The notes under the pieces are model-generated. The model was given only the letters and a program-made list of their open reading frames with translations, had not been told where the DNA came from and did no database searches. From NCBI RefSeq assembly GCF_000017405.1, contig NC_009667.1, positions 1,846,001-1,910,000 of the forward strand: a DNA stretch of 64,000 nt, in the 5' to 3' direction. A program made the position numbers and the translations under genes. The stretch is from Brucella anthropi ATCC 49188. GTDB lineage: Bacteria > Pseudomonadota > Alphaproteobacteria > Rhizobiales > Rhizobiaceae. Below are positions 44,067 through 53,127 of the stretch, piece after piece. The first letter of the stretch is position 1. The number at the start of each line of letters is the position of its first letter.

Positions 44067-44962
44067 TGAACGAAATCCGTCTTTCGATAGCCCTGAATAT
44101 AGAGGAGGGCGGTCAGGTCGCCATGGTCAACCCGCATTCTGGCCTGCGCTGCCACAGTCGGCTTTGCGTGGAGTGCGACGCCAGTGCCTGCAAGCTGGAT
44201 CATGCCGAGATCGTTCGCCCCGTCACCTACTGCGATTACATCATCTGGTGTGAGACCAAGGCGCTCGGCGATTTCCTCGAGTTTCTCGACCTTGGCTTCC
44301 CGGCCGAGAATTGGTTCTGTGACCAGCCCGGTCAGATGCAAACCATCGTCGATCAGCCTGTTCGCACGTTCTTCGTTGAAGCCGATCATTTCGGCGATAC
44401 GCTGGGTGAATGAGGTGAAACCGCCGGACACCAGCGCCGTGTAAGCGCCATGTTTACGCATGGTGCGCACGAGTTCCGGGCCGCCGGGCATCAGTGTAAT
44501 GCGGGTTGAAATGACCTTGTCGATTACGTTGAGCGGCAGACCTTTCAACAAGGCGACCCGCTCGCGCAAGGCTGGTTCGAAAGCGATCTCGCCGTTCATG
44601 GCGCGCGCGGTGATTGCAGCCACATGCTCGCGCAGCCCGGCTTCCTCTGCCAGTTCATCGATGCACTCTTGCTGGATCATCGTGGAATCCATGTCGGCAA
44701 TCAGAATTTTCTTGCGTCGGTGCTCCTGTTCCTGCACCACCACGTCGACCGGCGCGCCATCAAGCGAATGGCGCAGCAGGGTTTCGGCTTCGTCACTGCT
44801 GATCCCCGATGGAAGCGCAATGTCGCAGGCAATGTTGTCGGCCAGCCAGTAGAGTCCAGTTGCGTTCACTGCCGCTGAGGCTTTAATCCCAAGCGCTGAT
44901 GCAAGCGAGGCCTTGGCCGGATTGGCAATCAAAGTGGCGACGAGAGAAACCTGTTGGGACAT
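44063..44962 (-). CDS. serB: Phosphoserine phosphatase
   Basis: Last step of serine synthesis, hydrolysing phosphoserine. The HAD core shows motif [17 protein letters not shown], motif II Thr/Ser in [10 protein letters not shown] and motif [20 protein letters not shown]. The start is taken at the ATG at 44962; a TTG at 44971 would add three residues, and neither has a strong ribosome site. It is divergent from miaA, with only 17 bases between the two starts. Confidence 0.93.
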
Positions 44963-44979
44963 GGAGAGCAATTCCGACG

Positions 44980-45906
44980 ATGAATGAGGGTGCGATCACG
45001 AATGCAATCCTGATAGCTGGCCCGACGGCCAGCGGCAAGTCGGCACTTGCCATTCGCATGGCTCATGAGACCGGCGGTTTCATCGTGAACACCGATTCCA
45101 TGCAGGTTTACGATGTTCTTGACCTTCTGACTGCGCGGCCGAACAAAGCGGATCTGGCTGCGGCAGAACATCATCTCTATGGACACGTCGCGCCATCGAT
45201 GTCCTATTCGACCGGACGATGGCTGGACGATGTAGCTGACCTGCTAACGCAACCTGCCATGAAGCACAGGACCCCGATCTTTGTTGGCGGGACGGGGCTT
45301 TATTTCAGAGCGCTTCTCGGTGGACTGTCGCAGATGCCAGAGGTGCCGGGTGATGTTCGCGCCTATTGGCGAGGACGGATGGAGATGGACGGTCCAGAAA
45401 ATCTTCACCGGCTTCTCAGCGAACGTGACCCGGAGATGGCCGCAACCCTTCAACCTTTCGACAGCCAGCGCATCGTTCGGGCGCTGGAGGTTTTTGAAGG
45501 CACTGGAAAGTCGCTTCTTGTATGGCAACAGACGAAAGGGCAGGCACTGGTAGACGATCATAGCGCCCGCAAGATCGTCTTGCTGCCGGACCGGACATGG
45601 CTTTCAGAGCGTATTGCCCGGCGGTTTGCCCTGATGTGGGACAATGGTGCGATTGACGAAGTAAAGGCATTGCTGGTGCTTGATCTCGACCCGGCATTGC
45701 CTGCAATGAAGGCCATCGGTGTGCGTGAAATCACGGCATTTTTGCAAGGCTCGATGTCGCGGGAAGAAGCCATTGAACGTTCGGTTATCGCCACCCGGCA
45801 ATATGCAAAGCGTCAGTCGACCTGGTTTCGAAATCAGCTTGATGATAGCTGGTGCACGCACGCAAATTCCGATGATGCCTTCGCTCAATTAACGACAACG
45901 AAATAA
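44980..45906 (+). CDS. miaA: tRNA dimethylallyltransferase MiaA
   Basis: Adds a dimethylallyl group to A37 of tRNAs reading UNN codons. The 308-residue protein has the P-loop [13 protein letters not shown], then [36 protein letters not shown], and a C-terminal [16 protein letters not shown]. The ATG at 44980 gives the normal N-terminus; an upstream open frame runs back into serB and is a shadow. Confidence 0.95.
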
Positions 45907-45947
45907 CTCGCTGGCACTCTCTGAAACAGGAGAGGTGGGCGCGGGCT

Positions 45948-46739
45948 ATGCGGTTTCATAAATCGGAACGGGCATTTTTTATTCTGATTGTTCTGATGTT
46001 CGGTATCGGGCTGTTGCTTTATCAAGCTCGTGTCGACATCGGACAATTGCAGACATTGCCTCTTGATGCGGGCGCCTATGAACTGGTTTCGAGACTCGAC
46101 CAGCTGAACCACGTCACAATCTGGGTGCTGATTGCGACAATCGCTTGCGGGTTGTTCCTGATCTATCCCCAAATTCGCACCGATGCGCTGGACCACGGCA
46201 AACTGCAGGTCATCACGCAGGATCTTTCCGAACGGTCGCAGACCCTCGAACATGCTGCGTTGACGGACAGCCTGACTGGTATGCAGAACCGGCGCTATTT
46301 CGACGAGGCGCTAAAGGAATATCTGGTCCAGTTTGACCGTATACAGCGGCCTGTCGGACTGATGATTATCGATCTCGATCACTTTAAGGCCGTGAACGAT
46401 ACCTACGGACATGACATTGGCGATGTCGTGCTGCAGGAGGTGGCGCGGTGTCTCAAGGACTATACACGGTATCATGATGTTGTCGCCCGGCTTGGTGGCG
46501 AGGAGTTCGCAGTCCTTGCGCCGAACATGGACGCGGAATTGATGATCAAGCTTGCTAATCGTATTCGCAAGGCCATATCGACGCTCGAAATCGATCTTGG
46601 CGATGAAAAGCTTGGCGTTACCGTCAGTATCGGTCTTGCGATATGGGATCGGCGCGAGACCTCGAAAGATCTCTATCGTCGCGCTGACAAGATGCTCTAT
46701 GCCGCGAAGAATATGGGCCGTAACCGCGTCTGCGCCTAG
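45948..46739 (+). CDS. Membrane-bound diguanylate cyclase
   Basis: Synthesises c-di-GMP. The 263-residue protein has two N-terminal membrane helices (FFILIVLMFGIGLLLYQAR and VTIWVLIATIACGLFLIYP) and a GGDEF domain with active GGEEF in ARLGGEEFAVLAP. An inhibitory RxxD site (RYHD) lies five residues before it, so product feedback is expected. There is no EAL domain. It lies 41 bases after miaA. Confidence 0.91.
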   Translation: MRFHKSERAFFILIVLMFGIGLLLYQARVDIGQLQTLPLDAGAYELVSRLDQLNHVTIWVLIATIACGLFLIYPQIRTDALDHGKLQVITQDLSERSQTLEHAALTDSLTGMQNRRYFDEALKEYLVQFDRIQRPVGLMIIDLDHFKAVNDTYGHDIGDVVLQEVARCLKDYTRYHDVVARLGGEEFAVLAPNMDAELMIKLANRIRKAISTLEIDLGDEKLGVTVSIGLAIWDRRETSKDLYRRADKMLYAAKNMGRNRVCA

Positions 46740-46776
46740 CTTCAGGCTGATAGGATTTTCGGATTCGCTACACTAT

Positions 46777-48657
46777 CTAGCGCTCGCGATCCTTGCGAAA
46801 GCTGCGCACCAGTTCGCCCATCTTCTCAATACTCTGTTTTGTGTCGAGACTGAGTGATGTTTGTGGCCTCGGCGAAGAAGATGAGCGATGGTAAGCTTCG
46901 TCGGTAGGCGCTTGGTCACGGCGACTGGTAGAGACTGGGCTGCCCCACAGATTATCCTCGTCTCCGAGTTGGTCCACCGGTTCCGTCTGTGAACTGTTCT
47001 CAAAAGCACGTAATTTTTCAACGATACGGTCGAGGGATATCTTTTCGTCGTTGCGCCAGCTGGAAAGAGCGCTCTCGCTTTTGCTGCGTCCGGGAAGCTG
47101 ATGAGGTGGGATGGTTTCGAATGTGAGACGCATCGGTGTTGAGAACGCTTCGCCGAAGGCTATCGCTTCGCGGTTGGCGATGGATGACAGGAAGCCTGCC
47201 ATGCTCTGTGCGCCGCCGCGAATGGCACCTTTGATGATTTCCTGATCACGTTCATTACCGAGCCGCATCGCAAAAATCGAATTGCACTGTGAGAGGATCG
47301 TTGGATCAAGCTCGCCGGGGCGCTGGCTTATAACTCCGAGATAGGAACCGTATTTTCGACCTTCTTTGGCAATTCGGGATATTGCCTGCCTTGTCGGCCA
47401 GAACCCGGCGTCGCGGTCGGTTGGAATATAGCGGTGGGCTTCCTCGCAGATTACCAGTGTCTGTAGGCTGCCCTCACTTGAAAGGGCGATATCGAATGCC
47501 AGTCTGCACAAGACGGAAGCAACAGCGTTGACAACCTCGGATGGTAAGCCTGCAAGCTGGAATGTGCAGATGGGTTTTCCGTTCAGCGGGATGCGAAAAA
47601 TCCGGCCAATGGCCTGTCGCATTGTTTCCGAGCCGCCAGTTACAGCGAACATGAAACGGAAGCGGGGATCGGCAGAGATCGATTCAAGCCGAGCTTTGAG
47701 GCTGCGCAGATAGGGACGTTCCGCCTTGCTGTCGAGGAGACCCATACGCTCATCGATGAGGGCTATCAGGTCAAGCAGACGGTAGGCGATGGGCGTGTCG
47801 GCGCTGACGCTCTGGCGGTCGGCAAGCTGCCGTCGCAATGTTTTCGCGGCTGACAGTTCTGTGCCCTGCATTTTTTCGCGGGCTAGCTGGACCAGATCAC
47901 GCAATATATCGAGTTCCATCGGGTCCGGCGCGCGCCCGCGAAAGATCACATCTGCAAATTCATCCAGCCGCAGCATCCAGAATGGCAGTTCGATATTCGT
48001 CTGATCGACCGCCACGGCCAGATCGGGAAATGCGCTCGCGAACTCATTGTGTGGATCAAGAATGAGCACACGCAGATTGGGCTTTTCGGCGACGATCCGG
48101 CGTAGCAGCAGGATGACTGCGCTCGACTTGCCGACGCCCGTTGTGCCGACGATAGCGAAATGCCGGGAGATAAGATCATCGACCGATATGTAAGCCGGAA
48201 CGGTTGCGTCCTGCGTGAGTGTACCGATTGAAACGCTGCTGTGACCTGTTTGCGCATAAATGGCGGCAAGGTCGGTGGCGCGGATACGGTGAGCAATAGC
48301 GCCGGGATGGGGAAACTGCGAAATACCGCCGTTGAAAGTGGTCTGCCCGGTCGGTTGCACGCGAACTTCACCCAGAAACTCGACATGGACATGGAGCGTG
48401 TTGTCACCGCCGCGTATCCAGACATCACCGGGAACAAGCACGTTGCGGATGAGTCCCACGACGCGATTGTCGCCTGCCTGAATGGATATAAGCTGACCTA
48501 CGGCCCAATAATCGTCAGATGCTGCCGAAGAGGGGCCTGATAGCGCTGAGACGATGGCACTCTCGCCATCGCATTGGATGACATAGCCTTCCGTGCGATT
48601 GCGCTGCACATATTCGCTCTGTTCTCGCGCGTTGGAACTGTCCCCAATTTCGCTCAT
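46777..48657 (-). CDS. HerA-like DNA translocase ATPase
   Basis: A 626-residue HerA/FtsK-like ATPase of the DUF87 group. A beta-barrel HAS-like N-terminal region (VIQCDGESAIVSALSGPSS...DYWAVGQLISIQAGDNRVVGLI) precedes Walker A AIVGTTGVGKSSAVILLLRRI and Walker B-like LRVLILDPHNEFAS. VISQRPGELDPTILSQCNSIFAMRLGN is a typical HerA segment. The ATG at 48657 was chosen for its GGAG ribosome site; an open frame to 48795 exists. No NurA nuclease gene is adjacent. Confidence 0.82.
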   Translation of the reverse strand: MSEIGDSSNAREQSEYVQRNRTEGYVIQCDGESAIVSALSGPSSAASDDYWAVGQLISIQAGDNRVVGLIRNVLVPGDVWIRGGDNTLHVHVEFLGEVRVQPTGQTTFNGGISQFPHPGAIAHRIRATDLAAIYAQTGHSSVSIGTLTQDATVPAYISVDDLISRHFAIVGTTGVGKSSAVILLLRRIVAEKPNLRVLILDPHNEFASAFPDLAVAVDQTNIELPFWMLRLDEFADVIFRGRAPDPMELDILRDLVQLAREKMQGTELSAAKTLRRQLADRQSVSADTPIAYRLLDLIALIDERMGLLDSKAERPYLRSLKARLESISADPRFRFMFAVTGGSETMRQAIGRIFRIPLNGKPICTFQLAGLPSEVVNAVASVLCRLAFDIALSSEGSLQTLVICEEAHRYIPTDRDAGFWPTRQAISRIAKEGRKYGSYLGVISQRPGELDPTILSQCNSIFAMRLGNERDQEIIKGAIRGGAQSMAGFLSSIANREAIAFGEAFSTPMRLTFETIPPHQLPGRSKSESALSSWRNDEKISLDRIVEKLRAFENSSQTEPVDQLGDEDNLWGSPVSTSRRDQAPTDEAYHRSSSSPRPQTSLSLDTKQSIEKMGELVRSFRKDRER

Positions 48658-48819
48658 GCTGCCCACTCCGCCCCAACTTTCAACAGGAGGTTTCGTGTCA
48701 GGATAAGAATCTTCCGTTGAAATAAAGTTATCGTTTGGGGCGGGTGAGCCTAAGAAAATATCGCGGGCGATGTATTTATGCGTTGACGACGCCAAATCCG
48801 GCTATTAGTGTCCGCCACC

Positions 48820-48873
48820 ATGAACACGATTATTATTCTTGTGGTACGGGCGCGCATGGGCAGGATGGTGTAA
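48820..48873 (+). CDS. ilv leader peptide
   Basis: A 17-codon frame, MNTIIILVVRARMGRMV, in which six codons in a row are Ile, Ile, Ile, Leu, Val, Val. Directly after it come nested hairpins and a terminator, then ilvB. This is the layout of amino acid attenuation: stalling at Ile/Leu/Val codons when these amino acids are scarce would favour readthrough. The stop codon falls at the loop of a small hairpin (48863-48879). No clear ribosome site precedes the ATG. Confidence 0.8.
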   Translation: MNTIIILVVRARMGRMV

Positions 48874-48930
48874 CCATCCGGCGAAAGCTCCCATGCGCGA
48901 AAGACAGGCTCCCTCGGGGGCCTTTTTTAT
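48851..48930 (+). promoter_or_regulatory. Transcription attenuator of ilvBN
   Basis: A perfect 10-bp long-range stem, CGCGCATGGG (48851-48860) with CCCATGCGCG (48890-48899), encloses a 7-bp hairpin GGATGGT-gta-ACCATCC. A terminator follows: GGCTCC-ctcg-GGGGCC with six T (48907-48928). GCTCCC at 48887-48892 could pair with the terminator's G-run as an antiterminator. Confidence 0.8.
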
Positions 48931-48972
48931 TATCCAAATCAGAAATGAAATGCAGACGACGGGAAGAGAACA

Positions 48973-50796
48973 ATGACTGCAGGTAAACGTGAGGCGGACG
49001 CAAACGCCGCAGAAACGCAGGAAGCAAGCAATCCACGCGAAATGACCGGCGCAGAAATGGTCATTCAGGCTTTGATCGATCAGGGTGTGGAGAGCATCTT
49101 CGGTTATCCCGGCGGCGCTGTGCTTCCGATCTATGACGAACTGTTCCAGCAGGACAAGGTTCAGCACGTTCTGGTCCGACACGAGCAGGGCGCAGGACAC
49201 GCTGCGGAAGGCTATGCGCGTTCGACCGGCAAAGTCGGTGTGATGCTTGTTACCTCCGGTCCGGGTGCGACCAATGCAGTTACGCCGCTGCAGGATGCCC
49301 TGATGGATTCCATTCCGCTGGTTTGCATTTCTGGTCAGGTTCCGACAACGCTGATCGGCTCCGATGCGTTTCAGGAATGCGATACGATTGGTATCACGCG
49401 CCCCTGCACCAAGCACAACTGGCTGGTGAAGGACGTCAACGATCTGGCGCGCATCCTGCATGAAGCCTTTCATGTCGCTTCCACCGGTCGTCCCGGTCCC
49501 GTTGTGGTCGACATTCCGAAGGATATCCAGTTCGCCAAGGGTATTTACACGCCACCGGAAACCGCGCCGCGCACCAGCTACCGTCCGGTTCTCGACGGCA
49601 AGGCGCAGGCAATTTCGGACGCCGTTCGTCTGCTCGTCAATGCAAAGAAGCCCGTCATCTATTCTGGCGGCGGTGTGATTAATTCCGGCCCGGCAGCTTC
49701 CCGTCTGCTGCGCGAGCTGGTTGAGATCAGCAATTTCCCGATCACATCCACGCTGATGGGGCTGGGCGCCTATCCGGCCTCCGGCAAGAATTGGCTCGGC
49801 ATGCTCGGTATGCATGGCACTTACGAAGCCAACATGACCATGCATGACTGCGATGTCATGCTGTGCGTCGGTGCCCGTTTCGATGACCGTATTACCGGAC
49901 GTCTGAACGCATTTTCTCCGAACTCGAAGAAAATTCATATCGATATCGACCCATCCTCCATCAACAAAAGCGTTCGCGTTGATGTTCCGATCATCGGCGA
50001 TGTTGCGCATGTTCTGGAAGATATTGTTCGGCAGTTCCGTGCCTCTGACAAGAAGCCGGAAAAGCAGGCAATCGGTGCCTGGTGGGAACAGATCGATCGC
50101 TGGCGTGCCCGCAATTCGCTCGCCTATGCGCCGAACAAGGACGTCATCATGCCGCAATATGCAATTCAGCGGCTTTATGAACTGACCAAGGATCGGAAGA
50201 CTTACATCACCACGGAAGTTGGTCAGCACCAGATGTGGGCTGCGCAATTCTATGGCTTCGAGGAACCGAACCGCTGGCTGACCTCTGGTGGCCTCGGCAC
50301 CATGGGTTACGGCCTGCCGGCAGCGCTCGGAGTACAGATCGCACACCCTGATGCACTGGTTATCGATATCGCGGGCGATGCCTCGATCCAGATGTGCATT
50401 CAGGAAATGTCGGCTGCCATCCAGCATAATGCGCCAATCAAGATATTCATCCTGAATAACCAGTATATGGGCATGGTGCGCCAGTGGCAGCAGCTCCTGC
50501 ATGGCAATCGCCTGTCGCACTCCTATACCGAGGCGATGCCGGATTTCGTGAAGCTGGCTGAAGCCTATGGCGCACATGGTATCCGTTGTGACAAGCCGGG
50601 CAACCTCGATGCCGCCATTCAGGAAATGATCGACATCGACAAGCCGGTTATTTTCGATTGCCGCGTGGCAAATCTCGCCAACTGCTTCCCAATGATCCCA
50701 TCGGGTAAGGCGCATAACGAAATGCTGTTGCCGGATGAAGCAACGGATGAAGCTGTCGCCAACGCCATCGATGCCAAGGGCCGCGCGCTCGTCTGA
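48973..50796 (+). CDS. ilvB: Acetolactate synthase large subunit
   Basis: ThDP enzyme for the first common step of Ile/Val/Leu synthesis. The 607-residue protein has GAEMVIQALIDQGVESIFGYPGGAVLPIYDEL with the ThDP glutamate in RHEQGAGHAAEGYARSTGK, and the GDGS-like ThDP motif DIAGDASIQMCIQEMSAA. It is the catabolite-independent biosynthetic type, paired with ilvN downstream (17-base gap). Controlled by the leader attenuator upstream. ilvI would be an equally valid symbol. Confidence 0.95.
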   Translation: MTAGKREADANAAETQEASNPREMTGAEMVIQALIDQGVESIFGYPGGAVLPIYDELFQQDKVQHVLVRHEQGAGHAAEGYARSTGKVGVMLVTSGPGATNAVTPLQDALMDSIPLVCISGQVPTTLIGSDAFQECDTIGITRPCTKHNWLVKDVNDLARILHEAFHVASTGRPGPVVVDIPKDIQFAKGIYTPPETAPRTSYRPVLDGKAQAISDAVRLLVNAKKPVIYSGGGVINSGPAASRLLRELVEISNFPITSTLMGLGAYPASGKNWLGMLGMHGTYEANMTMHDCDVMLCVGARFDDRITGRLNAFSPNSKKIHIDIDPSSINKSVRVDVPIIGDVAHVLEDIVRQFRASDKKPEKQAIGAWWEQIDRWRARNSLAYAPNKDVIMPQYAIQRLYELTKDRKTYITTEVGQHQMWAAQFYGFEEPNRWLTSGGLGTMGYGLPAALGVQIAHPDALVIDIAGDASIQMCIQEMSAAIQHNAPIKIFILNNQYMGMVRQWQQLLHGNRLSHSYTEAMPDFVKLAEAYGAHGIRCDKPGNLDAAIQEMIDIDKPVIFDCRVANLANCFPMIPSGKAHNEMLLPDEATDEAVANAIDAKGRALV

Positions 50797-50813
50797 TCCG
50801 GAGGAAAGAAATC

Positions 50814-51386
50814 ATGAATGCACAGAACCTAGCTTCCGGATCGGCCTATTTCATTGCAGCCGAAACGCAAACGCCGGAAACGCATACGCTTGCGGTACTC
50901 GTTGACAACGAGCCGGGTGTCCTTGCCCGCGTGATCGGTCTTTTCTCCGGACGTGGCTACAATATTGAAAGTCTGACGGTTTCGGAAACCGAGCATGAAA
51001 AGCACTTGTCGCGCATTACGATTGTGACGCGCGGCACGCCGCACGTGCTTGACCAGATCCGCCACCAGCTGGCCCGGATTGTTCCAGTTCACCGCGTCGT
51101 CGATCTCAGCCATCGCGCCTCTGAGCTTGGCCACGACCGTCCGGTTGAACGTGAACTGGCACTGGTGAAGGTTGCCGGCAAAGGTGAGGCGAGGGCGGAA
51201 ACGCTTCGTCTTGCCGACGCGTTCAAGGCCAAGGTGGTTGATGCGACGACGGATCACTTCATCCTGGAGATCACCGGGAAGACTGCCAAGATTGATCAGT
51301 TCATCTCGATCATGAAGCCACTCGGACTGGTTGAGACCTGCCGTACGGGTGTTGCAGCCATGAACCGTGGCCCGGAAGGCATGTAA
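50814..51386 (+). CDS. ilvN: Acetolactate synthase regulatory subunit
   Basis: A 190-residue ACT-domain subunit that confers valine feedback. THTLAVLVDNEPGVLARVIGLFSGRGYNIESLTV is the family N-terminal ACT domain, and the C-terminal ALVKVAGKGEARAETLRLADAFKAKVVDAT is typical. GGAGGAAAG precedes the start. A strong terminator closes the operon. Confidence 0.95.
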   Translation: MNAQNLASGSAYFIAAETQTPETHTLAVLVDNEPGVLARVIGLFSGRGYNIESLTVSETEHEKHLSRITIVTRGTPHVLDQIRHQLARIVPVHRVVDLSHRASELGHDRPVERELALVKVAGKGEARAETLRLADAFKAKVVDATTDHFILEITGKTAKIDQFISIMKPLGLVETCRTGVAAMNRGPEGM

Positions 51387-51419
51387 AAGCTTTCAACTGA
51401 AATCGATACAATATGTTTG

Positions 51420-51455
51420 AAAACCGGCACAATGTTTCGATTGTGCCGGTTTTTT
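51420..51455 (+). terminator. Terminator after ilvBN
   Basis: A 13-bp perfect stem (AAACCGGCACAAT with ATTGTGCCGGTTT) around GTTTCG, ending in six T. Confidence 0.93.
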
Positions 51456-51492
51456 ATTGAGCTAATTTGTCCCCATAAATTGGGGCCGTCCT

Positions 51493-52092
51493 ATGTCTGT
51501 TGAAATTTTTCTGGCGCTTCTTGTCTTCGCCTTCGTGTCGTCCGTTACGCCGGGGCCAAATAATCTCATGCTTCTGGCATCAGGCGTAAACTTTGGTTTC
51601 CGTCGAACGATCCCGCATATGCTGGGGATCGGTGTGGGCTTCTTCGTGTTGCTGCTTGCGATCGGCTTCGGGCTCGGCGCTTTGATCGAAACGGTGCCGT
51701 CATTCTATGCCGCGCTGAAATTCGCTGGTGGCGCCTATATGCTCTACCTTGCCTGGAAGATTGCTATGTCGCGTTCCATCGGAGAGGCAAAGCATCGAGA
51801 TAAAGCTGAGCCAATGACTTTCTTGCAGGCAGCGGCATTTCAATGGGTCAATCCGAAAGCCTGGGTAATGGCGATCACGGGAATTGCCACCTATGCCAAT
51901 CACGACAACTATTATGTCGCCGTGCTCCTGGTCAGCTCCGCCTTCGCGATTGTGAATTTGCCGAGCGTTTCGGTCTGGGCAGGGTTTGGCACATTGCTGC
52001 GCAACTGGCTTTCTGACCCTGTTCGATTGAAATGGTTCAACCTTATCATGGCCCTGCTGCTCGTTCTGAGCCTATGGCCGATGCTGAAATAG
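51493..52092 (+). CDS. LysE family amino acid exporter
   Basis: A 199-residue inner-membrane exporter with about six helices. VTPGPNNLMLLASGVNFGFRRTIPHMLGI is the LysE/RhtB signature. Substrate is not evident; neighbouring amino acid enzymes make amino acid export plausible. The next gene, a threonine/serine dehydratase, follows after 18 bases, probably in one operon. Confidence 0.87.
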   Translation: MSVEIFLALLVFAFVSSVTPGPNNLMLLASGVNFGFRRTIPHMLGIGVGFFVLLLAIGFGLGALIETVPSFYAALKFAGGAYMLYLAWKIAMSRSIGEAKHRDKAEPMTFLQAAAFQWVNPKAWVMAITGIATYANHDNYYVAVLLVSSAFAIVNLPSVSVWAGFGTLLRNWLSDPVRLKWFNLIMALLLVLSLWPMLK

Positions 52093-52110
52093 AGAATGAA
52101 GAGGCGAATT

Positions 52111-53079
52111 ATGAACCAGCTTCCAACTTATGATGATGTTATTTCGGCCGCAAAGCAGATCGAAGGATACGCACACCATACGCCGGTGTTCACGTCGTCA
52201 ACTATCGACCGCGAAACCGGCGCTCAGTTCTTTTTCAAGTGCGAGAATTTCCAGCGCATAGGTGCCTTCAAATTTCGTGGTGCTTTCAATGCTCTGTCGC
52301 GGTTTACGGATGAGCAAAAAGCGCGAGGCGTGTTGGCTTTCTCGTCCGGTAATCACGCGCAGGCGATCGCGCTTGCGGCAAAACTGCTCGGTATTGGCGC
52401 GACTATCATCATGCCTGAGGATGCGCCGCGCGCGAAACTTGATGCAACGCGAGGCTACGGCGCGAAGGTTGTGACCTATAACCGTTACGAAGAAGACCGC
52501 GATGTGCTTTCGAAGCGTCTGGCCGAAGACGGTGGGCTGACCCTCATTCCGCCATTCAATCATCCGGATATCATCGCCGGGCAGGGAACTGCGGCAAAGG
52601 AATTGATTGAGGAAACCGGTCCCCTCGATGCCCTGTTCGTCTGTCTTGGCGGTGGTGGCCTGTTGGCCGGTTCGGCGCTAGCGGCAAAAGCCTTGTCGCC
52701 GGAATGCGACGTCTACGGTGTCGAGCCGATGGCGGGAAATGATGGCCAGCAGTCGTTCCGCTCCGGCAAGATTGTGCACATCGACGTGCCGAAGACCTTG
52801 GCGGATGGCGCCCAGACACAAGCTCTTGGCGACATGACCTTTGCCATCATCCGCGAAACTGTTCGTGATATTCTGGCCGTTAGCGACGATGAACTGGTTG
52901 ACGGTATGAAATTCTTCGCCAGTCGGATGAAAATGGTGGTCGAACCGACAGGCTGTCTCGCTTTTGCTGGCGCACGACAGATGGCGTCGAAGCTGCAAGG
53001 CAAGCGTGTGGGGGTGATCGTCAGTGGTGGCAATGTCGATCTTGACAGATTTGCAGCGCTGGTGAGCAAAACCGTTTGA
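52111..53079 (+). CDS. Threonine/serine dehydratase (PLP)
   Basis: A 322-residue fold-type II PLP enzyme. The PLP lysine is in GAFKFRGAFNAL, and the phosphate-binding glycine loop is CLGGGGLLAG. There is no C-terminal regulatory ACT domain, so it resembles the catabolic TdcB/serine racemase-like group rather than biosynthetic IlvA. The ATG at 52111 has an AAGAGG upstream. Substrate could be threonine, serine or hydroxyaspartate. Confidence 0.87.
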   Translation: MNQLPTYDDVISAAKQIEGYAHHTPVFTSSTIDRETGAQFFFKCENFQRIGAFKFRGAFNALSRFTDEQKARGVLAFSSGNHAQAIALAAKLLGIGATIIMPEDAPRAKLDATRGYGAKVVTYNRYEEDRDVLSKRLAEDGGLTLIPPFNHPDIIAGQGTAAKELIEETGPLDALFVCLGGGGLLAGSALAAKALSPECDVYGVEPMAGNDGQQSFRSGKIVHIDVPKTLADGAQTQALGDMTFAIIRETVRDILAVSDDELVDGMKFFASRMKMVVEPTGCLAFAGARQMASKLQGKRVGVIVSGGNVDLDRFAALVSKTV

Positions 53080-53127
53080 TCACGGTTTGATCTTGTTTTC
53101 GGGCGGCGAATCCTGTCTGAAAGGATC

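Noticed and set aside
48783..48811. ilv promoter TTGACG with TATTAG or TAGTGT
   Set aside because: Spacing is 14 bases to the better -10 and the 17-base alternative is a poor hexamer; not strong enough to call.
48805..50715. 636-codon minus-strand frame over ilvB
   Set aside because: Antisense shadow of the acetolactate synthase gene.
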